A stretch of 64,000 bases of DNA. It comes from Lentibacillus juripiscarius JCM 12147 (GTDB lineage Bacteria > Bacillota > Bacilli > Bacillales_D > Amphibacillaceae). Below the pieces are notes generated by a model. That model was not told the DNA's origin. It made no database searches and saw only the letters and a list, made by a program, of their open reading frames with translations. The number at the start of each line of letters is the position of its first letter. The first letter of the stretch is position 1. Shown here in pieces: positions 8,688 through 19,112 of this stretch. The translations under genes were made by a program, and so were the position numbers. The DNA lies in contig BBCA01000012.1 in NCBI GenBank assembly GCA_001311805.1, forward strand, positions 1-64,000. Reading direction: 5' to 3'.

Positions 8688-10000
8688 CTAAGCGCGTTTT
8701 CGGGCAAATATGTTAATCGGTGTTCCTACAAATCCAAAAGCTTCTCTGATTCTGTTTTCCAGGAACCTTTTATATGAAAAGTGCATTAATGCTGGATCAT
8801 TGACAAATATGACAAAAGATGGCGGTTTAACTGCTACCTGCGTTGCGTAAAGCACTTTCAGACGTCTGCCTTTCAGCGTCGGCACTGGATTTAATGCCAA
8901 TGAATCCATAATGACATCATTCAAAACATTTGTCGGAATGCGTTTTTGCATGATTCTCACTGGCCGTTTTGATTGCAGGAATCAATGTATGCAGCCGTTT
9001 TTTTTTTGTTTTTGCCGACAGAAACACAATCGGTGCATAATCCAGATACTGAAATTGAGAACGAACTTTTTTTCAAATTCCCTCATGGATTTTTCGTCTT
9101 TCTCTACCGTGTCCCATTTATTAACGACGAGAATGATGGCCTTTCCAGCTTCATGTGCATAACCGGCAATCTTTTGTCCTGTTCTCTAATACCTGTATCC
9201 GCATCAATCAGTGCCAAAACCACATCCGAGCGTTCAATTGCTTTCAATGCACGAAGAACACTATACTTTTCGGCTGCCTCATAAACCTTTCCGCGTTTTC
9301 GCATGCCGGCTGTATCAATAATGACGAAATCCTGATCATCTTTATGTAGACGGGTGTCAGTGGCTTCCCTTGTCGTTCCTTCTATATCACTGACAATGAC
9401 ACGGTCTTCATCCAGCAAGGCGTTGACAAGTGAGGATTTCCCCACGTTTGGTCTCCCAATTACGCTGAAATATATTGTGTCTTCGTCATGGCTGTCATCA
9501 TGTTGTTCAGGAAAGTACCCGACAACTGTATCCAGTAAGTCACCAAGTCCCAGTCCATGTGCTCCTGAAATTGGATGTGGTTCACCAAAACCCAATGCAT
9601 AATAGTCATATATTGTTTCCCGCATCTCAGGGTTATCTATTTTATTAACCCCCACAACGACAGGCTTATTTGACTTATACAGAATTTTAGCAACTTCTTC
9701 GTCCGCTGCCGTCATTCCTTCTTTACCGTTAAGCATGAAAATAATCACATCTGCTTCGTCAATGGCAATTTCAGCCTGATTCCGCATTTGGACAAGCAGT
9801 GGTTCGTCACTCATCTCTATTCCACCGGTGTCAATCAAATCAAATGTTGTTGTCAGCCACTCGGCCTCGGCATAAATCCGGTCACGGGTTACACCTGGTG
9901 TATCCTCTACAATGGAGATACGCTCCCCCACGAGCCGGTTAAATATAGTTGATTTACCTACATTTGGTCTTCCTACAATCGCTACAACAGATTTCCTCAT
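8688..10000 (-). CDS. der: Ribosome biogenesis GTPase Der (EngA)
   Basis: Double GTPase needed for 50S assembly. Two G domains are visible, each with GRPNVGKS (residues about 10 and 184), their G3/G4 motifs and the C-terminal KH-like domain ending in [12 protein letters not shown]. Start ATG 10000 after GGAAAGGATG. At least four single-base faults break the second half: near 9170 (after REQDKR), near 9070 (EFEKK), near 9000 in a run of T, and near 8955. Repaired length is about 436 residues, the family length. Confidence 0.95.
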
Positions 10001-10090
10001 GAAAGGACATCCTTTCCACTTCTCTGAATCGATACTAAGTACATATTCTAGCAAAAGAACACTTCAACCACAATTATAGTACAAAACTTC

Positions 10091-10707
10091 TTATTGTGCC
10101 TTCTTTTTGACAAACGATCTTGGTTTCAATACAGCACGGTTTACTAATTCCTTTAGTTTTCGCTTCCCTGCTGATAACAAACTCTGACAAATTAAAACAG
10201 CAACAAATATAACTGTGCTATCAAGAAAGCGCATATCACCAATCACATCCGGAAATGAATAACTAGCCAGGATAAAACTGTAAAGCCACTCCCCTCCCAC
10301 CATACCTGACAGACAGCTGACCAGTCTGTTCCAAAAACCTTTTGCAAGCAAGATTGCCAGCAAAAAGGTATGAGCGACTGCGTAGCGAGCTGGGGAAGAA
10401 AAAAATTGCAGCGGGGAAGAAAAGTACCAAATATGAATCGCTGTATATCCTAACATGACAATAAAAGAAACGATTAAATGAAAGGCAGTTTTAGGCAGTC
10501 TGGCAGAGAGACAGAAGGACATCATCAGCAAAGCGGCAAAACTGAGCGAAAATGTGAACCCGCCAATGGTCAGCTGAAAATTGGCAAGAAGGATCAATAT
10601 TAATATATACGAAGTCAGAAAGGATCGGCGCTTTCCTTCCGGCATAAAGAATGTGACAATAATACATCCGATCCATGCAAACCAATAAAAATAAGTCCGT
10701 CACTCAT
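10091..10707 (-). CDS. yphA: Membrane protein YphA
   Basis: Polytopic membrane protein of unknown function, found upstream of der in Bacillus. As read, an ATG at 10645 opens a 184-residue protein with five or more hydrophobic segments. However, ATG 10707, after CAGGTGTTGTTT, opens MSDGLIF, and adding one T to the run near 10687-10691 gives LIFYWFAWIGCIIVTFFMPE, joining the same frame and adding the missing first helix. Repaired length is about 205 residues. The basic tail KPRSFVKKKAQ is probably cytoplasmic. Confidence 0.75.
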
Positions 10708-10801
10708 AAACAACACCTGCCACTACCAGTATGGCAGACTTTTAGCAGCATTAAACATAGAAGCACTTCAGTATTCGCCTTGCAGCGATTTCTGATGTCA
10801 T

Positions 10802-10832
10802 AAAAAAGACCCTTTCCATACTGAAAAGGGCC
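10802..10832 (-). terminator. Terminator of ypfD
   Basis: Minus-strand stem GGCCCTTTTC / GGAAAGGGTC (arms 10823-10832 and 10808-10817), 5-nt loop, then TTTTTT. It lies 37 bp after the ypfD stop. Confidence 0.85.
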
Positions 10833-10868
10833 CCTTCATTGGTTCTCTAGGTGCTAGCTTAACATCTG

Positions 10869-11999
10869 TTATTTATATTTGTTTAATTTGTCTCCGATGA
10901 AATCCCCGAGCTGGAATCCCGATTGATCTTCATCTTTTTCATATTGTTTAACTTCAGACGCTTCCTGTTCCTGCTCTAATTCTTTGATACTGAGTGATAT
11001 CCGTTCGTCTTTCTCACTAACGTCAAGTACTTTCACTTTTACCTGCTGGTCGACTTCAAGTACTTCCTGTGGCGTGCCGATATGCCGATTGGCAATCTGT
11101 GATATATGCACCAATCCTTCCACACCAGGAAAGACTTCAACAAAAGCACCGAAATTGACAAGGCGTTTAACAGTGCCTTCAAGGATATCCCCCTGCTTCA
11201 CGCGCTCTTCAATGTTTGCCCACGGACCTGGCAATGTTTTCTTGTGGGATAGGGAAATACGTTCATTGTCCCTGTCAACAGACAGTACTTCAACTTTAAT
11301 TGTATCCCCCTCAGTGACAACATCGGAAGCTTTTTCAACATGTTCGTGTGCCAGCTGGGATATATGTACAAGTCCGTCAATTCCGCCGAGGTTCACAAAC
11401 ACACCAAAGTTTGTAAGCCGTTCTACTACACCTTCCAGGACTTGTCCTTCTTCCAGTGACTGAAGCACTTCATGTTTCTTTTCATTCAGTTCATCCTGTA
11501 CGACATCTTTATGTGACAAAATAACACGGTTTTGCTCCTTGTCCAGGTCAACAATTTTTACACGGAGCGGCTTATTGATATAATCAGAAAAATCATCGAC
11601 ATAATACGTTTCCACTAATGAAGCTGGAATGAAGCCGCGCACACCAACGTCAGCGACGAGGCCGCCTTTTACAATTTCTTTGACCTCTGTTTCGAACACG
11701 TCGCCATTATTAAATGTTTCTTCCAGTGACTCCCAGGCTTTCTCGGCATCCACTGCTTTTTTAGACAAGATGACTTCATCGTCTTCCATTCTTTTGACAT
11801 AAAGATCCATTGTGTCATTTTCCTGTACGATGTCACTTGCCTGTTCGATATGAAGGCTGGATAATTCACTGATAGGAACAATCCCCTCCGTTTTGTAGCC
11901 AACATCAACAAGAACTTGTTTCTCTTCCACCTTCACAACAGTCCCTGTAACAACATCGCCTATATTCAACTGCTGCATTTCGTTACTGGATTCACTCAT
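10869..11999 (-). CDS. ypfD: S1 domain protein (30S S1 homologue)
   Basis: 376 residues with four S1 RNA-binding repeats at about residues 15-85, 100-165, 185-255 and 270-340; the third and fourth carry the clearest cores (GVFVNLGGIDGLVHISQL and GAFVEVFPGVEGLVHISQI). In Bacillus this short homologue is not an essential ribosomal protein. The acidic tail after the last domain is typical. ATG 11999 follows AAGGAGGGCGAGTAT. In B. subtilis it follows cmk, but here plsC lies between. Intact. Confidence 0.93.
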   Translation of the reverse strand: MSESSNEMQQLNIGDVVTGTVVKVEEKQVLVDVGYKTEGIVPISELSSLHIEQASDIVQENDTMDLYVKRMEDDEVILSKKAVDAEKAWESLEETFNNGDVFETEVKEIVKGGLVADVGVRGFIPASLVETYYVDDFSDYINKPLRVKIVDLDKEQNRVILSHKDVVQDELNEKKHEVLQSLEEGQVLEGVVERLTNFGVFVNLGGIDGLVHISQLAHEHVEKASDVVTEGDTIKVEVLSVDRDNERISLSHKKTLPGPWANIEERVKQGDILEGTVKRLVNFGAFVEVFPGVEGLVHISQIANRHIGTPQEVLEVDQQVKVKVLDVSEKDERISLSIKELEQEQEASEVKQYEKDEDQSGFQLGDFIGDKLNKYK

Positions 12000-12070
12000 A
12001 TACTCGCCCTCCTTAAAATACAAACAACAAAATCAAAAAATATCGTATTTATAACTTCTAATAATTATAA

Positions 12071-12680
12071 TTATTTGTCAAGAGATGTATGCTGGGAATT
12101 ATAATTTTCAATCAGTTTCCTGATTTCCGCCATAATTGCCTCAGCTGCATCTTTTGCTGATGTTCTCGCAACACGGTGCGATTCCATATCCATCGGTTCC
12201 CCGTATATAACGGTCAATTTCTTCCCGGGCTTATAAGGTCCGATGATGGCGCATGGGACAATGGCGGCATTTGATCGAAGTGCGAAGAAGCCAGCTCCCG
12301 CCATAGGCTTTCCAACTTTCCCTGTTTTGCTCCGGGTCCCTTCCGGAAAAAGGCCAAGCGTTTTTCCCTTCTTCCAGTATTCCCAGCCCTTTGCGCAGTG
12401 CATTACGATCTTTCATCCCCCTTTTTACCGGGAATGCGTGAATGCCGTATAGCAATTTACGCAGAAACGCACGTTCAAACAGTTCTCCTTTTGCCATGAA
12501 ATAAATATCCCTTGGCGATGTTATCCCAACAACAGGGGGATCCAAATTGGAAATGTGGTTCGAGCAAATAATGACCGGACCTTGTTTCGGTACATTTTCT
12601 TTTCCAATAACCTGAATGCGGTACAAAGGATAAAAAATGCCTGACACAATGGCTTTAGCGGTTTTGTAAAGACTCATCAT
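12071..12680 (-). CDS. plsC: 1-acyl-sn-glycerol-3-phosphate acyltransferase
   Basis: Membrane-associated acyltransferase that converts lysophosphatidic acid to phosphatidic acid. The catalytic NHISNLDPP (HX4D) and the second motif FPEGTRSKTG are both visible, but in different frames: a short run near 12362-12366 is one base off (read EEGKNAWPF, expected EEGKTLGLFPEG). Repaired length is about 203 residues. ATG 12680 overlaps the cmk stop as ATGA, so the two are translationally coupled. Confidence 0.93.
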
Positions 12681-13377
12681 CCATCTCTCCTGGTTTCAAG
12701 CACCTTACTGACTTCTTCAAGAACAGATGCTGCCACTTGATTAATGGTTAAATCGGTTGTATCCAATTCAATTGCATCATTGGCTTTGACTAGCGGGGCA
12801 ACCTCCCTCTTTGAGTCAATTTGGTCCCTTTGTTCTATTTCTTCTTTCAGCTTTTCAAAATCGGCTGTAAATCCTTTTTTTACATTTTCATCATAACGCC
12901 GTTTTGCCCGCTCTTCAACGGATGCTTTCAAAAAATCTTGACTTCCGCATCCGGAATGACATGGGTTCCAATGTCCCGCCCGTCCATGACGACACTGCGC
13001 TTATTCGCGAGTTCCCGCTGCCGCTGTACCATTTCCTTGCGCACGCTCGCGTGTTTTGCGACATGGGATACATTATTTGTCACATACTCAGATCGGATAG
13101 CTTCTGTTACATCTTCCCCATCCATCAGAACATGCTGACCACTGTCCCCCTGTTCGAGCTGCATATCCGTTTTTGCCAGGAGATCTGAAATGGCTTGATC
13201 GTCATCGGGAGGAATCTGTTCCCGGAGTACTTTCAATGTCAGAGCCCTGTACATGGCACCAGTATCAATATAGATATACGCTAATTCACTGGCAACGAGT
13301 TTAGCAACGGTGCTTTTGCCGGCTGCTGCCGGTCCGTCAATTGCAACTGCTAGTTCTTTCGTGTTCATTTCCGTCAT
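12677..13377 (-). CDS. cmk: Cytidylate kinase
   Basis: Phosphorylates CMP and dCMP with ATP. Walker A GPAAAGKSTVAK, DTGAMYRA and MDGRDIGTHV are the family motifs. A T run near 12928-12935 lacks one base (VKIF then KASVEERAKRR; expected VKIFLKASVEERAKRR). Repaired length is about 232 residues. The start may be ATG 13377 or ATG 13368 (MNTKELAVAIDG); no strong Shine-Dalgarno separates them. Co-transcribed with plsC. Confidence 0.94.
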
Positions 13378-13566
13378 TAGCTGTCATTCATTCCTCTCAT
13401 CTCAATCCTGTATAAGACAATTTTCTAAATGTCATTTGGCAGTTTCTATGTATCCCCTTAATTAAAAGGATAACATACATGCGAATTAAAGTTCTACTCG
13501 TAAATCGCGGTACTGCCATAATTCTTTTCTCTTGCAGCAAAACGGAGAGTCATCATTAGCTTTAGG

Positions 13567-13594
13567 CATAAAAGGGAAGATATTACTCTTCCCT
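13567..13594 (-). terminator. Terminator of sleB-ypeB
   Basis: Minus-strand stem GGGAAGA / TCTTCCC (13587-13593 and 13574-13580), 6-nt loop, then TTTTATG. It follows the expected end of ypeB, showing that the open frame continuing to 13494 is an artefact. Confidence 0.7.
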
Positions 13595-13611
13595 CGGAAA
13601 TGGATGCGAAA

Positions 13612-14936
13612 TTAATTTCTGTGCCGTCCAGTTTTTCCACCTTTTCTTCCGTTCCGTCCATCGCATTAATGAAGATGCGATATGTCTCGTTTCCAAGAAC
13701 CCCTAGAAACTCATATACGAGCACTTCTTCGCCTTCATCATTATCAATGACTGCCATATGCTCCTCATGGATTTCCACATCAGGGTTGACTTTCTCTTTC
13801 GCTTCTTCAGAAGATAGTTCAGGCTCAGGTATATCCCGCTCTTTATGGTTCATAAAATAGTTCCTGGCCGTCAATCCGAGCAAGTCCCCATTATCAAGGG
13901 CAACTTTCACCTCGATAGCATCGGAGTACACCCGGACACCATCCTGGTTGTAAAGAAACGAGTAAACACCAATATTGTCAAACTGATTGCTTTGGAATAA
14001 AGCCATATCATCAAAATTATATTGATCAAGATATTTTTGGCTTTTTCCAACCCTTCATTGAGACTAATATTTTTTCACTGACTTTACGGTTAACTAATAA
14101 TGTCAGTGGATGCCCGCCTTTTGCGGACATATCCATGTAGCCATTTTATTGCCGTTCTGGTACGAGACACTGTAAATCGGCAAATCTGCTCCCTTACCGC
14201 TTTCAGTGACTTTCAGATTGCTTTCATTTTTAACATTTAACAATTTCGCGCCCTTTTTGCCGCTTCCTTTTGCTAATCTTCTCACCGCTTAAGTTTTTAT
14301 ATTTATGTTCTTTCGAGGATGTTCCGGTAAGAGCGGAATCAACGTTACTCTCAGCAAATCCTTCCACTTTCTTTTCAACCGTTTTAAACCCATCAACAAT
14401 CGTGTTATCAGATTGTTCATCCTGGGTGGCCAGTGCCAATTGAACATCCATCCAGCGCAGATCTTCATCCAGAACTGTGTGCTGTACCTTTCTCAGTTCA
14501 TCTTTTAAATCCCCGGATTGTTTATATAAATTCTCCAGTGTTGCCATTTCCTTGTCGTTCAAAGGCTTTTTGTTTAAGTCTCTGACAGCAGTCTTGTATG
14601 TGAACTCCCCTATATTTGATAAAAACTCTTCCGTTTTGTTGAACGGCATCAATGTCAGAGGCAACTGCCCAACATTTGACACGGCTTCTGAAGTAAGCTC
14701 CATATTTCAATCATCTGAGGGGAAAGACTTTCTTTAGAATTCATCGCCAGCGCCGTACCTATTTTGTCATGCAGAATATCCATATGGTAAGACAGTTCAT
14801 GAAATGCCCGCTGATAATTATTTTCAGCCTGAATCAACACAGCATTTTTCTCCTGGTGTTCCTGATAGCCCCAGAACGCGGTGCCGGCAACGCCAAGCGC
14901 CAGAACGCCTATCATTATCCATCGTACCATGCTCAT
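13612..14936 (-). CDS. ypeB: Spore germination protein YpeB
   Basis: Partner of the cortex-lytic enzyme SleB, needed for its stability and placement in the dormant spore. It has an N-terminal membrane anchor (residues about 5-22), a helical domain, and PepSY repeats in the C-terminal half (DGVRVYSDAIEVKVALDNGD, with EEKVEKLDG near the end). The gene is in at least four frames as read, with breaks near 14700, 14290, 14110 and 14020. Joining them restores MSAKGGHPLTLLVNRKVSEK. The exact stop is unclear; a stop near 13612 (EINF end) fits the family and the terminator. ATG 14936 is 10 bp after sleB. Confidence 0.9.
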
Positions 14937-14945
14937 TGCTCCTTC

Positions 14946-15803
14946 CTATTTCGCATAGATATGTTTCCCGATCTTTTTAATTTGCGGCCTGGACCAGATC
15001 CAGTCCGATGTTGCTGTGTTCGGGTTAAAGTAGTATAAAGCATTACCTGATGGGTCCCAGCCGTTAATGGCATCAAGAACTGCTTTCCTTGCTGTTTCGT
15101 TTGGCTCCAACCATATTTGGCCATCAGCAACGGCAGTAAATGCCCGCGGCTCAAAGATCACTCCTGATACCGTGTTCGGGAATGTCGGGCTTTCGACACG
15201 GTTTAAAATAACAGCAGCGACAGCCACCTGCCCAACATATGGTTCTCCTCTTGCTTCCCCATGGACGGCGTTTGCCATCAGCTGAATGTCATTTTGGGAA
15301 TATCCCTGAGGAACGTTTGCGGCAGTTGGCTCAACATTCGTGTTTTCATCTGCCGTTTCATTGCCTTTGTTCTCATTTGTTTCTGTATTGGTATCGGTAT
15401 TTTGTTTCGGTTTGGATTGTTTGGATTTATCGACGCCGCCATAGTGTGTAAATTCATTACCTTTTCTTAACTGTTCTTTTACAAAGCCTTCATCATATTC
15501 GGAGGCGTCCGCCAATTTCTGTTTTGTTTCAGATCCGGCAAGTCCATCAACATCCAGTCCGAATTCCTCTTGAAAATTACGGAGCGCCCAATACGTTCCC
15601 CATCCGAACACACCGTCTATTTTTCCTTTATAAAAACCTACATATTGCAAACGTGCCTGAAGCTCAATCACATCCTCCCCCGTTGCACCATGCTGAATAA
15701 CCTGTGATGTGAATGCATTCACCGGTTTAGGGGAATAGGATGAATACAGTCCAATAGCCAGTAAACATATCATCATGAACAGGAATAATCTTTTGTGGGT
15801 CAT
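14946..15803 (-). CDS. sleB: Spore cortex-lytic enzyme SleB
   Basis: Lytic transglycosylase that degrades muramic-delta-lactam cortex during germination. Order: signal peptide (residues 1-30, cut near PVNA), peptidoglycan-binding repeat (GEDVIELQARLQYVGFYKG), Asn/Thr/Glu-rich linker, then a C-terminal hydrolase_2 domain with NAVHGEARGEPYVGQVAVA, which contains the catalytic Glu. 285 residues. ATG 15803 with AGGAGG at 7 nt. A weak sigma-G-like TGAATA (minus strand, 15865-15870) lies upstream, but its -10 partner is poor. Intact. Confidence 0.97.
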   Translation of the reverse strand: MTHKRLFLFMMICLLAIGLYSSYSPKPVNAFTSQVIQHGATGEDVIELQARLQYVGFYKGKIDGVFGWGTYWALRNFQEEFGLDVDGLAGSETKQKLADASEYDEGFVKEQLRKGNEFTHYGGVDKSKQSKPKQNTDTNTETNENKGNETADENTNVEPTAANVPQGYSQNDIQLMANAVHGEARGEPYVGQVAVAAVILNRVESPTFPNTVSGVIFEPRAFTAVADGQIWLEPNETARKAVLDAINGWDPSGNALYYFNPNTATSDWIWSRPQIKKIGKHIYAK

Positions 15804-15888
15804 CTTAGTTTCCTCCTGATATCCAATATCATGTTGAGCCTATTTTTTTACGAAACAGCCTTTTTATTCATCGGAACCACCAAGCAAA

Positions 15889-15921
15889 AAAAACCTTTGC
15901 ATCAGTGATACAAAGGTTTTG
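15889..15921 (-). terminator. Terminator of prsW
   Basis: Stem AAACCTTTG / CAAAGGTTT (15911-15919 and 15891-15899) followed on the minus strand by TTTTTT. It lies just after the prsW stop at 15936. Confidence 0.85.
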
Positions 15922-15935
15922 AACAGATTCATTAT

Positions 15936-16609
15936 CTATGGCATAATCTTTTTCGCATCCCGGTTGATGGAGATACGCTCGTTTGCATGCTTCACCCGTC
16001 GTAAAGCTGCAAACCAAAGACCAATCATAAAAGGGATCAATAACAGGAGCCAGTAACTACTAATGGAAGCGAGGATATAATTGTACGTTCCATGCAGGAA
16101 AAAAGGAAGAAGCAGGGCTAATGCTATATTCCACTTTCTATTCCGGACGGCCATTTTCGCTTTCCCGAAATGATACCCCGCCATGACACCAAACAAGGCG
16201 TGTGAAGAAACAGGAAATAATGCCCTTGCAAAAGCGTACTCCATTCCATTTGTAAACAAGTACAAAATATTTTCGACAGTCGCAAATCCCAAGCTGATGG
16301 ACACCCCATAAACAATCCCATCATAGTGTGCATCGAATTCCGTATGATGAAAAATAACGTAAATAAAGATAAACCATTTAAAAAAATTCCTCTGTCAGAC
16401 CCGATATAAAAATGAATGGATCACATTGCTCTCACCAATATTCTCTGCAGAAAACCCGTATTGGATGAACATGATTGGAAACACCAAAAGAGCACCCAGT
16501 ATAAATGTTTTCACAATTAATGACAGTGGTTCAGTAAACTTATCTTTCAAGTAAAAAAAGCCAATAACGCAAGTGCAGGAGCTATGGCGGCAGTCAAAAC
16601 AGCAAGCAT
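15936..16609 (-). CDS. prsW: Intramembrane metalloprotease PrsW
   Basis: Multi-pass membrane protease that makes the first cut in anti-sigma factor RsiW in B. subtilis. The metal motif EEFFKW and the helices with ENILYLF, ARALFPVSSHALFGV and FFLHGTYNYI are visible. The N-terminal third is broken: a T run near 16550 is one base short and another near 16385 one base long. Repair gives MLAVLTAAIAPALALLAFFY and about 224 residues. Start ATG 16609. Divergent from ansA. Confidence 0.88.
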
Positions 16610-16693
16610 CTTCTTAAGCCCTCTTCCCCATTATGTTATAGTTATCGTATCATGGAGCAAGGTGAATGAAAACAGTTATTAGAGGTGATGAAC

Positions 16694-17710
16694 TTGAAAA
16701 CGATCGCACTTATCCATACCGGCGGGACCATTTCCATGGTTGAAAATAAACAAACAGGAGAAGTGACCACAACAAATAAACATCCGATGACTAATCTGAC
16801 TGACCAGTACAAATCCATTGCGAATGTAGATGAATATATCCCATTTTCACTGCCCTCGCCGCAGATTACACCAAATCATATGCTGCAGCTGGCAGATAAG
16901 ATAAATGCCCTTTCCGACAAATACGATGGGTTTGTTATTACACATGGAACGGATACACTGGAGGAAACGGCCTATTTTCTGGATTTGACAACAAATATAC
17001 GGAAACCAGTCATTATTACCGGCGCTATGCGATCCACCAATGAAATAGGGTCTGATGCGCTATACAATCTGATCAGTTCACTCCGTACAGCCACTAGTCC
17101 TGAAGCATGGGACAAAGGCGTATTGGTTGTCATGAACGACGAAATACATACAGCCAGAAATGTGACAAAGACATCCACCAGCAATGTCGCTACTTTCCAA
17201 AGCCCACAAAACGGGCCGATCGGTATGATTACAAAAGAGTCCATTATCTTTCACCATACGATTCTTGAACGGCATACACATCCAGTCCACCACATTTCGA
17301 AAAATGTGCTGTTGCTAAAAGCGTATTCAGGTATGGACATGGGAATCCTTGATGCTTTGAAACAAGCTGAGCCGGATGGTCTAGTGATCGAAGGACTAGG
17401 AGAAGGCAATCTGCCAAAAGACACCCTTACACCACTGGAACAATTTATCGCTGACGGCGTACCAGTAATATTGGTATCCAGGTGTTATCAGGGGATTGTT
17501 CAGCCTACATATGGATATGTTGGTGGGGGAAGACAGTTGAAGGAGCTGGGAGTTATTTTTGCCAATGGCTTAACAGGCCCCAAAGCCAGAATTAAACTCC
17601 TGATTGCATTAGAAAAAACGAATAACCCTGACATGCTGAAAACATATTCGAAAACGTTTATTGATATAAATGCAGCCCGTCTGCGGAAAGCCACTCCACA
17701 TATAATTTAA
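16694..17710 (+). CDS. ansA: Type I L-asparaginase
   Basis: Cytosolic asparaginase (asparagine to aspartate and ammonia). Both catalytic Thr motifs are clear: LIHTGGTISM near the N-terminus and ITHGTDTLEETAYF near residue 85, with the second-triad Lys in TKTSTSNVATF. The start is chosen as TTG 16694: the site AGAGGTGAT (16681-16689) covers the upstream in-phase GTG 16685 and ATG 16688. About 338 residues, intact. Monocistronic, convergent with ypdA. Confidence 0.94.
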   Translation: MKTIALIHTGGTISMVENKQTGEVTTTNKHPMTNLTDQYKSIANVDEYIPFSLPSPQITPNHMLQLADKINALSDKYDGFVITHGTDTLEETAYFLDLTTNIRKPVIITGAMRSTNEIGSDALYNLISSLRTATSPEAWDKGVLVVMNDEIHTARNVTKTSTSNVATFQSPQNGPIGMITKESIIFHHTILERHTHPVHHISKNVLLLKAYSGMDMGILDALKQAEPDGLVIEGLGEGNLPKDTLTPLEQFIADGVPVILVSRCYQGIVQPTYGYVGGGRQLKELGVIFANGLTGPKARIKLLIALEKTNNPDMLKTYSKTFIDINAARLRKATPHII

Positions 17711-17754
17711 GAGGATTTTGCATTTAAATTAAATAAAAATGGTTAATACCCTGA

Positions 17755-17850
17755 GCTGCCCGAATACACGTGCAGTTGTACCCGGAGTGGTGAAAGCGAA
17801 GTGTGTTCGGGCAGAGGGATCAATAACAGCTAGTATACGAAAACAGCCCT
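17755..17850. repeat. Interspersed repeat family 2, copy 1
   Basis: Shares GAAAGCGAAGTGTGTTCGGG, then a GGG-T-AATAACA block and ACGAAAA-AGCC with the copy at 21572-21638. Inside it, CTGCCCGAATACAC (17756-17769) and GTGTGTTCGGGCAG (17801-17814) are near-perfect inverted repeats, so it could form a long hairpin between the convergent ansA and ypdA genes. Confidence 0.7.
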
Positions 17851-17909
17851 GAAAAAACACCCTTAACAAACATAAACAGGAGAGAACCAGCGGAACGGCC
17901 TGACCTCTC

Positions 17910-18919
17910 CTATTTCCTGTCAGTCAAAAACCAACAGCTAGTTATTATTTTTTCAGCAATTGCCTCAGCTATCAGGCCACCGTGATGGCGTCCATTTTCA
18001 ATGAAAATTTCATTATTGTTATATCCTGCGGCAACAACGCCCGCCACATAAATACCTTCAACATTTTGTTTCCATCGTTTCATAATCAAAAAATGGCCGT
18101 CCGGTTTCCGCATCAATGGCAATACCCATTTCCTTCAGAAAATGATGATCAGGTTTATACCCGGTCATGGCAAACACAAAGTCATTCTCTACTTCTTTTG
18201 TTTCTCCGTCCGCGGTATAAATCACTTTATCAGCTGTAACTTGCTGCACGTGCGCATTAAATTCCATGTGGACGGTCCCTTTCCGGACTAATGATTCAAA
18301 TTCCGGCAGTATCCATGGCTTAATACTTTTGGAATAGTCATCACCGCGGTATAACACGGTAATATTAGCACCGGCTTTATGCAGCTCCAGTGTCGTATCT
18401 ACAGCTGAGTTTTTGCCGCCGATAACAGCAACATTTTATTGAAGTAGGGGTGTGCTTCCTTAAAGTAATGCATCACTTTTGGAAGTGTTTCACCGGGAAT
18501 GTCCATTGTATTAGGCTGATCATAATAACCGGTTGCAATAATGACATTTGCAGCAGCGTATTCCTGTTCTTCGCCATTATTTTAACCGTTCTAATGCTAA
18601 ATTCGCTTCCATCCGAGGTTATATGCTGCACCTTTTCATAGGCATTTATCCGCAAATTTTCCCTTCTGGCAACAGAACGGTAATATGCCAGCGCCTGATT
18701 GCGGACTGGTTTTTGTCTTTCCGTTATGAAAGGAATTCCCCCGATTTCAAGCTTTTCACTTGAGCTAAAAAACGTCTGATGGGTCGGGAAATTATAAAGG
18801 GTGTTCACTACATTTTCTTTCTCAATGATCAAAGGGGTAATGCCATGTTCCTGAAGTTCGAGGGCACAGGCCATGCCACAAGGGCCTCCGCCCACGATAA
18901 TCGTATGTTCCTTTTGCAT
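17910..18919 (-). CDS. ypdA: YpdA-type bacillithiol disulfide reductase
   Basis: FAD/NADPH flavoprotein that reduces oxidised bacillithiol. It has the FAD-binding GGGPCGMACALE at the N-terminus, the NADPH site GGKNSAVDT mid-protein, and GIYVAGVVAAGYNNNEIFIE near the C-terminus. ATG 18919 is placed by AAGGAAGTG. Three breaks (near 18570, 18435 and 18075) put it in several frames; repaired length is about 335 residues. Bacillithiol is the low-molecular-weight thiol of Bacillaceae, consistent with the host. Confidence 0.92.
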
Positions 18920-19017
18920 CGTACGCACTTCCTTATTAAAAATCTTTTAGAGATTATTCAAACAGAAAAACCACCATGACGATGGCTTACAGTTCGTCAA
19001 TCAGCCTTCTAAAAAAG

Positions 19018-19060
19018 TGAAAAAACTCCTATCCCACTATACATGATAAGAGTTTTTTCG
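19018..19060 (-). terminator. Terminator of gudB (bidirectional in form)
   Basis: Arms AAAAACTCCTATC (19021-19033) and GATAAGAGTTTTT (19045-19057) pair with T-rich flanks on both strands. It follows gudB on the minus strand. Confidence 0.8.
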
Positions 19061-19112
19061 TCACTTTTTTGTTTTGTTCCAATCGGTATATCGGCCTTAT
19101 ATGCAGCTTGAA

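Noticed and set aside
13494..13611. YpeB C-terminal extension
   Set aside because: It reads through the terminator at 13567-13594 and has no similarity to YpeB ends.
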